Assembly: GCA_903957405.1 (NCBI GenBank)
Contig: CAJBPC010000038.1
Span: 1 to 12,516, forward strand
Direction of reading: 5' to 3'
Length of the DNA stretch: 12,516 bases
Origin: an uncultured bacterium
Lineage (GTDB): Bacteria; Bacteroidota; Bacteroidia; Chitinophagales; Chitinophagaceae
The notes beneath the pieces are model-generated. The model saw only the letters and a program-made list of their open reading frames with translations, searched no databases and had not been told where the DNA came from. Made by a program: the position numbers and the translations under genes. This document shows, piece after piece, positions 6,504 through 12,516 of the stretch. Numbering within the stretch: position 1 is the first letter of the stretch; the number at the start of each line of letters is the position of its first letter.

Positions 6504-8342
6504 ATGGCTTACCGATCGCTGGAAGAATGCCTGCTCGACCTGGAAAAGAATGGCCAGCTGGTCCGTGTCAAGGAAGAAATCGACCCATATCTCGAGATGG
6601 CGGCGGTCCAACTTCGCGTCTATGAGGCCGGTGGGCCCGCACTGCTTTTCGAGCGGGTGAAAGGGAGTCGATTCAGGGCGGCATCCAACATTTTCGGCAC
6701 CCTCGACAGAAGCAAGTTCATCTTTCGCCATCAGCTCGACCAGGTACGGCAGGTCATCCGATTGAAGAACGACCCGATGGCCGCACTCAAACACCCACTG
6801 AAGCATATAGGTGCGGGAATCGCCGCCATCAACGCCCTTCCGCTCCGGAACCCCGCTTCCAGGCCCGTACTATATGAAGAAATAAAAATCTCCGACATCC
6901 CCCAGATCAAACACTGGCCGATGGACGGCGGGGCTTTCGTGACCCTTCCACAAGTGTATTCAGAGGATGTCGACCACCCAGGGATCATGAAGTCAAACCT
7001 GGGGATGTACCGCATCCAGCTTTCAGGGAATGACTATGTACAGGACAGGGAGATCGGATTGCATTATCAGCTTCACAGGGGCATAGGCGTGCACCAGACA
7101 AAGGCTAACGGTAAGGGACAACCGCTAAAAGTATCCGTCTTCGCAGGTGGTCCGCCATCACATACCGTCTCCGCCGTGATGCCCTTGCCGGAAGGGCTGA
7201 GCGAGATGACCTTCGCCGGACTGCTGGGTGGCAGGCGCTTTCGCTATTGCTACCGCGACGGCTTCTGTGTGAGTACCGATGCAGACTTCGTCATCACCGG
7301 AGAAGTCTATCCCGGCGAAAACAAACGGGAAGGTCCCTTCGGTGACCACCTGGGATATTACAGCCTCGAACATGCCTTCCCTCTCATGCGTGTCCATAAA
7401 GTGTATGCCCGCAAGAACGCCATCTGGCCGTTCACCGTGGTGGGCCGCCCACCACAGGAGGACACGAGTTTCGGAGAGCTGATCCATGAGATGACCGGCG
7501 ATGCCATCCCCAACGAGATTCCGGGTGTGAAGGAAGTGCATGCGGTGGATGCCGCCGGCGTGCACCCCCTGCTGCTGGCCATCGGCAGCGAACGCTACAC
7601 ACCTTTCCTCCCGACAAAACGACCGGCGGAACTGTTGACCATCGCCAGCCATATCTTAGGCACGGGACAACTCAGCCTTGCCAAATTCCTGTTCATCACC
7701 GCGGATCCCACAAACCGGCTGTCAACACACCATGAAGAGGCATTCTTCAGGTATATGCTGGAACGGATCGACCTGAAGCGCGACTTGCACTTCCATACGG
7801 AGACGACCATGGATACGCTGGACTATTCCGGCAGCGGACTGAACAGTGGCAGCAAAGTGGTAATCGCCGCCTACGGGGATACCATCCGAAATCTGGATAC
7901 CGACCTGCCGGACTGCGTACGCACTTTACCCGGACTGTCCAATGCAGCACTCATCATGCCGGGGGTAGTGGCCATCCAAACAAGAAAATACATCGATGCA
8001 TCCACCACCGGCGAAGAGATGCGATTGATGAACGACCACCTGAACGACCACCTTGGCGCGTTGCAAGGTACGCCAATGCTGATCTGGTGTGACGATGCCG
8101 GTTTCACCGCAAAAAATCTTCGAAATTTCTTGTGGGTGACTTTCACGCGTGCGAATCCCGCGAATGATATCCATGGAATCGCAGCCTTCACCCGCAACAA
8201 ACATTGGGGGTGTGAAGGACCGATGATCATAGATGCCCGCGTGAAACCACATCACGCTCCTCCGGTAGAAACGGATCCCGCCATCGAAAGAAAAGTGGAC
8301 AGGCTTTTCGCCAAAGGCGGTAGCCTTCATGGAATTGCCTGA
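6504..8342 (+). CDS. UbiD family (prenylated-FMN-dependent) decarboxylase
   Basis: A 612-residue member of the UbiD superfamily, reversible decarboxylases of aromatic or alpha,beta-unsaturated acids that need prenylated FMN. Motifs include SNLGMYR (164-170, with Asn165 and Arg170 at the spacing of the cofactor/metal and catalytic Arg residues), IGLHYQLHRGIGVH (184-197), PLPEGLSEMTFAGLLGG (227-243) and EGPFGDHLGYY (276-286). Glu276, Arg170 and Asp281 would form the acid-Arg-acid network; the last is Asp where the fungal ferulate decarboxylase has Glu. It is longer than E. coli UbiD (about 500 residues), the extra length mostly C-terminal. The gene is single, 118 bp from the divergent amidase, and converges on the secreted-protein unit. 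UbiX, which makes the cofactor, is not in the window. The substrate is unknown; quinone biosynthesis or aromatic acid turnover are both possible. Confidence 0.93.
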   Translation: MAYRSLEECLLDLEKNGQLVRVKEEIDPYLEMAAVQLRVYEAGGPALLFERVKGSRFRAASNIFGTLDRSKFIFRHQLDQVRQVIRLKNDPMAALKHPLKHIGAGIAAINALPLRNPASRPVLYEEIKISDIPQIKHWPMDGGAFVTLPQVYSEDVDHPGIMKSNLGMYRIQLSGNDYVQDREIGLHYQLHRGIGVHQTKANGKGQPLKVSVFAGGPPSHTVSAVMPLPEGLSEMTFAGLLGGRRFRYCYRDGFCVSTDADFVITGEVYPGENKREGPFGDHLGYYSLEHAFPLMRVHKVYARKNAIWPFTVVGRPPQEDTSFGELIHEMTGDAIPNEIPGVKEVHAVDAAGVHPLLLAIGSERYTPFLPTKRPAELLTIASHILGTGQLSLAKFLFITADPTNRLSTHHEEAFFRYMLERIDLKRDLHFHTETTMDTLDYSGSGLNSGSKVVIAAYGDTIRNLDTDLPDCVRTLPGLSNAALIMPGVVAIQTRKYIDASTTGEEMRLMNDHLNDHLGALQGTPMLIWCDDAGFTAKNLRNFLWVTFTRANPANDIHGIAAFTRNKHWGCEGPMIIDARVKPHHAPPVETDPAIERKVDRLFAKGGSLHGIA

Positions 8343-8486
8343 GGACTGTACGACACAAAAAATTTGACCTGCCGACGATCCGCACACCATGCCGAGTGCC
8401 TGTGTTGTACTTATTAGTGGGGGCGGAACTGTGCCCATGTATCAAGCAGCATCCAATTAATTTCCAAAGGTTAAACCTCTTTGCAT

Positions 8487-8512
8487 GGTCGTCCTGAGCG
8501 CAGCGAAGGACC
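8487..8512. repeat. Short dispersed-repeat-like sequence between convergent genes
   Basis: The block contains GTCCTGAGCGCAGCGAAGGAC (8491-8511), with GTCCT/AGGAC arms around an 11-nt loop. From general experience, sequences of the form CCTGAGCG-AGCGAAGGA recur in many copies in intergenic DNA of Bacteroidota and other bacteria, but copy number here cannot be seen from one window. It sits 8 bases past the small gene's stop. A weaker stem (CAAAGGT with ACCTCTTTG, 8465-8483) lies beside it. Confidence 0.5.
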
Positions 8513-8519
8513 TTGACTT

Positions 8520-8687
8520 TCACTTCCCGCCCTGGCGGGAAAGCCTGCGCCCCGCGTAGGCGGCTCCCGCTGCCAGCAGCAGCGAGAGCCCCCCGTCGAC
8601 GGGCACGGCGTCACCGTCTCCCGGATCGTCCTGGGAGAAGGCGTTCAAACTCAGTGTGAGCAGGAGTATGGTGATGAACTTTTTCAT
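8520..8687 (-). CDS. Small secreted protein, signal peptide plus PxDGG-type C-terminal sorting-like tail (PID-CTERM-like)
   Basis: This 55-codon gene runs from ATG at 8685-8687 to TGA at 8520-8522. Residues 1-19 (MKKFITILLLTLSLNAFSQ) are a typical signal peptide with a likely cleavage after FSQ. A short acidic, Gly/Asp-rich stretch (DDPGDGDA) follows, then PVDGG (residues 29-33), a hydrophobic segment LSLLLAAGAAYAG (about 34-46) and a basic tail RRLSRQGGK. This motif, membrane helix and basic end layout matches the small Bacteroidota proteins annotated with a PID-CTERM sorting domain, here with Val for Ile. It starts 32 bp after the stop of the T9SS surface protein on the same strand, so the two are probably co-transcribed. 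The last residues are encoded by a GC-rich inverted repeat, so the tail may have been reshaped by repeat DNA. Its molecular role is unknown. Confidence 0.82.
   Translation of the reverse strand: MKKFITILLLTLSLNAFSQDDPGDGDAVPVDGGLSLLLAAGAAYAGRRLSRQGGK
8524..8541. repeat. GC-rich inverted repeat at the 3' end of the small secreted-protein gene
   Basis: TTCCCGCC (8524-8531) and GGCGGGAA (8534-8541) are perfect 8-bp complements separated by two bases. The repeat encodes the last residues (SRQGGK) of the 55-residue protein. It could act as part of a transcript end for the minus-strand unit or belong to a dispersed repeat; there is no T tract directly after it. Confidence 0.5.
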
Positions 8688-8719
8688 ATTACGCTCAAAG
8701 TTTTGAAGCCGCGAAGGAC

Positions 8720-11700
8720 TTAGTCATGAATGAGTTGTAGTGATTGCACAGGACGACCCTTAGTAGAAAGTTGAATGATGTATTTACCGGGTGACAACTT
8801 ACGCCCCTCCAGGATCCGGTACTCGCCATTCACTGAACGATGATTAAGGGTAGTGGTGGTCACCAGCCGGCCCGTCATGTCGAGAACCTGGACGGAGTAA
8901 GCACCCGGGGCCACCGCACGGAGCGAGAGTTTCACATCCGCAGACTTCGACGGGTTGGGATAAAGTTTGACCGAGGGTTGCTCTGCTGCACCATCAGGTT
9001 CGAGGGTGACGCCTGTTGATGGACGACCCGCTTCGATAAATACAAGCTCGAAGCGCGTGGAATCCCAGGCGGCACTGCCTGTGCCGATGAAGTCGTAGTC
9101 AGTAGGTGCGTTCATATTTATTTCTATCTGACGCTTGAGGACCTTATCCTTCAGCCAGGCCTGCACATAACGGTCACGCATACCTTGCGGATCAACTTTC
9201 AATACAAGCGTCTTGCTGCCCACTCCACTCATCATGATCGGAATGACCGAGCTATCCGCGGCCTTGGGCCATGGCAGACCTTGTGAGGAAAGCATCTTGT
9301 TATCAAGAGACATCCACAAGGCGCCGCGACTGATCCCGTTGACCAGTTTCTCACGATCGCTCTGGTCGCCCAGGGCCGTCCTGAACGAAGTATGGAAGTC
9401 GGCCATCACCCCGTCGATGATCTGTGGCTGTGCCGACCCGGAGAGGCGCTCCAGCCGAACATAGACCCGTCCGTGGTCATCTCCCGGATCCGTAGAGAAA
9501 GGCGCGAGCCCCGCGGCATCAATGGAAGATCTATGCGACTCCTGAATGGTAAGCGTGCCCCCTGCTGCAGGATCCACAAAGAAGGCTATCCCGCTCTCGA
9601 TGAGCTGAGGATTGGTATAACTGCCCGTATTGGTCACCCAAGTAGTACCGGACTTGAACACATTGACATAACCGCCCTGATTGTTGGTGCCTGCCAGGTT
9701 GGCATCCCAGAACCAGAAGCTGGGATCGATCACCACGCTGTTGGTGGTGTATAAGGCATCCAGATCGAGCACACTCATATAGGGATTGCCCACCAGGGTG
9801 TACATCGACGTAGCCGCTGACGCAACACTTACCGTCTGGTTGCCTGTTTTCAATGTGCCCGTGCTGCGGAAGGTCGTGGCGCCGGCATTGTTGGTGCTGG
9901 GGAATTCAAGGGTCCGGTCTCCGCGTGTGAAGACCATATATCCCTGTTCTGCCAGGGCATAAGTGGTGGACAGATCCGGTACGTTCTCACTCAAAAAGGT
10001 GCCTCCGGTAGCGTTTCCAACATACCTGCGCAGACTGCTCACCTGGTTGGCGACTCCGATCCAGTCGAAGCCCCTGACAGCGCCGGTACCGGCCGTAGTT
10101 GCCGCTGTGGCATCGGCGTAGTTATGGCCCACGATCGGTGTGCCGCTGTTCGACGTTTCGGCAGACCGGGTTGCGGAGAGTGTCAGGTCCTGACCCGCGC
10201 GGCCGTTCATGAAGAAGTCCCTCAACGTGCCAGCGCCTGTCACAGGCACGCTGACGAGCCTCCAGGCCCGGCCGGTGCCTTCCAGGTTGCTGTTCTGTTG
10301 TATGAATCGTTCTGCGATCACATCGCCCGTGATCGATGCCCCGGAGCCGGTTGCACCCACCCGGGCCGTGCCGCTGGCCGTACTGCTGAGGCGAAGTTTA
10401 CCATTGGCATTCAGGGCGCCTCCCGTCAGTCGCAAACGGCCTGTTACGATCAGTTCTCCACCCGTTCCACTGAGGGTGACGCCGCCACCGGTGTTATTGA
10501 TCTCCAGGTCCGTCAAACTGCTGCCGCCGCCGGCGATCGTCTGTGCAGCACTGCCGCCCATGATCAACCGGCCGGTGCCCGTGATCGTGCCAGGCATGGT
10601 TAGATCTCCGGTGACTGTCAGATCGTGGCTCCCCAGATTCAGGGTACGCGAACTGCCGTTGAAGTCTACATTGGCCGCGGTAAGCGGTGCACTCAGTTCC
10701 ATATCACTCTCGGCGGTGGGACTGAAAACGATGTCGTCTCCCGTCTGGGGCGGACGGCTGCCGGTCCAGTTGCCGGCCGTACTGAAGGCCGTGTTCGACG
10801 ACCCCGTCCAGAGTGCCTTGAAGCGGAAGCCTGTGCGGGTACCAACACCCGAAGGGGTCGTGACCGACACAGATCCCGTATGCCCATCGGCCAGCACCGC
10901 CGTGATCGTGGTGCCGTTCACTACCGAATAGGAGGCGACGGCCGTCCCGCCGAATGTCACTGCGGTGGCGCCCAGCAGGTTATCCCCGGTGATGGTGATC
11001 AGATCTCCTACCGTCGCGGTCACCGGAGAAAAACCGGCAATGGTCGGCGACCCGGCATTGACGGTCAGGGTGCGAACGACGTCGGGCGCCGCGTTATGGG
11101 TGGCGTCCCCATCCTGAGAAGCCTTCACGACGATGTCGCCCGGGCCCGTGATATTGAGGATGTTACCGCCTGTGATATTGCCGGGGCCGCTCACAACGGT
11201 GAAGGTTAATGGCTGTGAACTCCCCCCGCCGGTGGCAGTCAGGGTCTGGGTCAGGCCGCTGGCATAGGTCACCGTTGAGGATGAGAGCGTGAAGGTGATC
11301 GTCGGGTTGTTCTTGGTGACGTCCATGGTCTGACTGAACGACCCGGCTGCATAATTGCCCGTGGCGGGTACCGATGCCTCAAAAACCAGGTTTCCGGTGG
11401 TGGTCACGGGAGATAAGGTGTAAGAAGATCCGGAAGGGTTCAGGTTGACCCCTACGATGCTGCCGCTGCCCAGCGTGAGCGTGACCGTGCCACCGCTGTT
11501 GGATGTGGGTGTGATGGTCAGACTGCCTGCGTCCTTGATCTGGGTGGTCAGGGGGATGCCCAGGTTGATCACCGGTGTCTGCCCGTTCACGATCAGCGTA
11601 TAGCTCGCGGTGGCGGAAGCATATGGCGAGCCGGCGGCCTGGGTGGCCGTGATCGTGGTGCTGCCGGCTCCACGGATGGTGACGGTGTTGCCGCTGATGG

Positions 11701-12516
11701 TCGCCACGGATGTATTGCTGCTGCCATAGGTCCATCGGCCTCTGCCGTTTGATAACGGAGGGGTCAGGTTGAAGGAGGCATCGCCATAGGTCTTGGCGGT
11801 CGCGGACGACATCCAGGAACTCATATCCCGATTGGTCGCAAAAGTCTTTTCTTCACCATAGGTCACATCTGTTCCGCCATTGTGAACAACATAGGAACGG
11901 ATATAATACTGGGTATTGGCGCTCAGACTGCTAAGGATCGATGAGTAAGTACCCGTTCCCGTGCCTTGTTCGGTTTTGGTCGTCAGGGCCACGGTGGGTC
12001 CGGTAGCGGTATGCCATACCACACCGCGCTGCGTGATGTTCGTCAGCGCAGGCGTGTTCCCCCCGCTGGTTGCGGCGTTATGGGTGATGGCTGTTGCCGC
12101 ATCGGTGGGCATCACGCTGGTTACACTCACCGCGGCTGAGGGACAGCTACTGCCGACTGCATTCACCGCACGGATCCGGATCGAGGCGGACCCAGACTGC
12201 GTGATGTCCATGGGGCTTGTGGTCTTTTTTGGACTCCGCGTGGTCCAGCTGCTTCCGTCGTTATTTGTCCACTCGTAGTTTGTGATGGCAGAAAAACCCG
12301 CGCTCGCCGGTGCAGTAAAGGCTATTGACATACTGGACGCTGAAGGAGTGATGGAGGAGATGGTCGGAATACCGGGTGCAAAGGCATCAGAAGATGTCAT
12401 CACACGGTTTGTGCCATCACCCAACACAGCCACGAACACCCCGTTGCCGTAGGTGACGCCATTCCAAGCATTATTATTTATCGCAGATGTCGGTTGCGTC
12501 CACGTGATCCCATCCG
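8720..12516 (-). CDS. Giant multidomain T9SS-exported surface protein (N-terminus off window)
   Basis: The frame is open from the right edge to a TGA at 8720-8722, 1264 residues; the GTG at 12439 is internal. The visible order is: a piece of a beta-propeller-like repeat (DGITWTQ, then NAWNGVTYGNGVFVAV, 1-40); a fibronectin type III-like domain (about 47-134); a second FN3-like module with GVVW and YYIRSYVV patterns (135-227); Ig-like or MBG-like domains (232-487); an IPT/TIG domain (489-566); a NWTGSRPPQTGDDIVF segment leading into beta-helix-like DLTVTGDL repeats (565-735); a long tail module (RAWRLVSVPV, YTLVGNPYMS); and a T9SS type A sorting domain (from VKLYPNPSKS, 1182-1264). The sorting domain indicates Sec export, T9SS passage and cell-surface anchoring or release. 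No catalytic motif is seen, so adhesion or a structural role is most likely. The 55-residue secreted protein follows. Confidence 0.93.
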   Translation of the reverse strand, partial: DGITWTQPTSAINNNAWNGVTYGNGVFVAVLGDGTNRVMTSSDAFAPGIPTISSITPSASSMSIAFTAPASAGFSAITNYEWTNNDGSSWTTRSPKKTTSPMDITQSGSASIRIRAVNAVGSSCPSAAVSVTSVMPTDAATAITHNAATSGGNTPALTNITQRGVVWHTATGPTVALTTKTEQGTGTGTYSSILSSLSANTQYYIRSYVVHNGGTDVTYGEEKTFATNRDMSSWMSSATAKTYGDASFNLTPPLSNGRGRWTYGSSNTSVATISGNTVTIRGAGSTTITATQAAGSPYASATASYTLIVNGQTPVINLGIPLTTQIKDAGSLTITPTSNSGGTVTLTLGSGSIVGVNLNPSGSSYTLSPVTTTGNLVFEASVPATGNYAAGSFSQTMDVTKNNPTITFTLSSSTVTYASGLTQTLTATGGGSSQPLTFTVVSGPGNITGGNILNITGPGDIVVKASQDGDATHNAAPDVVRTLTVNAGSPTIAGFSPVTATVGDLITITGDNLLGATAVTFGGTAVASYSVVNGTTITAVLADGHTGSVSVTTPSGVGTRTGFRFKALWTGSSNTAFSTAGNWTGSRPPQTGDDIVFSPTAESDMELSAPLTAANVDFNGSSRTLNLGSHDLTVTGDLTMPGTITGTGRLIMGGSAAQTIAGGGSSLTDLEINNTGGGVTLSGTGGELIVTGRLRLTGGALNANGKLRLSSTASGTARVGATGSGASITGDVIAERFIQQNSNLEGTGRAWRLVSVPVTGAGTLRDFFMNGRAGQDLTLSATRSAETSNSGTPIVGHNYADATAATTAGTGAVRGFDWIGVANQVSSLRRYVGNATGGTFLSENVPDLSTTYALAEQGYMVFTRGDRTLEFPSTNNAGATTFRSTGTLKTGNQTVSVASAATSMYTLVGNPYMSVLDLDALYTTNSVVIDPSFWFWDANLAGTNNQGGYVNVFKSGTTWVTNTGSYTNPQLIESGIAFFVDPAAGGTLTIQESHRSSIDAAGLAPFSTDPGDDHGRVYVRLERLSGSAQPQIIDGVMADFHTSFRTALGDQSDREKLVNGISRGALWMSLDNKMLSSQGLPWPKAADSSVIPIMMSGVGSKTLVLKVDPQGMRDRYVQAWLKDKVLKRQIEINMNAPTDYDFIGTGSAAWDSTRFELVFIEAGRPSTGVTLEPDGAAEQPSVKLYPNPSKSADVKLSLRAVAPGAYSVQVLDMTGRLVTTTTLNHRSVNGEYRILEGRKLSPGKYIIQLSTKGRPVQSLQLIHD

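Noticed and set aside
8227..8523. 98-codon minus-strand frame between UbiD-family and small genes
   Set aside because: It runs antisense into the UbiD-family gene and its start (KVLRCAQDDH) is simply translation of the dispersed-repeat-like block.
10124..11209. Three long plus-strand open frames (159, 240 and 194 codons) antisense to the T9SS gene
   Set aside because: They lie wholly within the GC-rich surface protein gene, have no recognisable domains, and overlap each other.
12437..12439. GTG at 12439 as the start of the large T9SS protein
   Set aside because: The frame continues open to the window edge and the upstream codons encode a matching propeller-like repeat (NAWNGVTYGNG), so the gene is truncated by the window.

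Overview
The window looks like a chromosomal segment of a Bacteroidota bacterium, probably of the Chitinophagaceae type. Four things point there: a giant secreted protein ending in a type IX secretion (T9SS) type A sorting domain; a tiny lipid- or envelope-type protein with a PxDGG C-terminal sorting-like tail; start codons preceded by A/T-rich leaders without clear Shine-Dalgarno sequences; and at least one exact match to the Bacteroidota -7 promoter element TAnnTTTG. Genus and species cannot be named from this sequence. No tRNA, rRNA, CRISPR array, transposase or phage gene was seen.

Layout. Positions 1-1452 (minus) hold the N-terminal 484 residues of the ClpC protease unfoldase; the rest lies off the left edge. 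Divergent from it, on the plus strand, are a STAS-domain protein (1665-2039) and ribonuclease Z (2199-3104). Ribonuclease Z converges on a stand-alone proline dehydrogenase (3196-4431, minus). A 364-bp gap follows (4432-4795), holding a strictly 19-bp-periodic G/C-rich array. Next comes a Tat-type amidase-signature enzyme (4796-6385, minus), divergently transcribed from a UbiD-family decarboxylase (6504-8342, plus). The right third is one minus-strand unit: a multidomain T9SS-exported surface protein (8720 to beyond 12516, N-terminus off the window), followed 32 bp later by a 55-residue secreted protein (8520-8687).

How the genes work together. Most of the left and middle genes are housekeeping or catabolic: protein quality control, tRNA 3' maturation, proline oxidation, amide hydrolysis and prFMN-dependent decarboxylation. 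They look like separate transcription units, not one pathway. The right end is an envelope or surface unit: a mosaic adhesin-like protein plus a small protein with its own membrane-anchored, sorting-like tail, plausibly co-transcribed.

Best candidates for something undescribed are (i) the array at 4563-4733, in which nine near-palindromic 13-mers sit in exact 19-bp register with 6-nt spacers that flip from C-rich to G-rich; (ii) the small PxDGG protein next to the T9SS substrate gene, whose C-terminus merges into dispersed-repeat-like DNA; and (iii) the STAS protein, which has lysine where the phosphorylatable serine normally sits.
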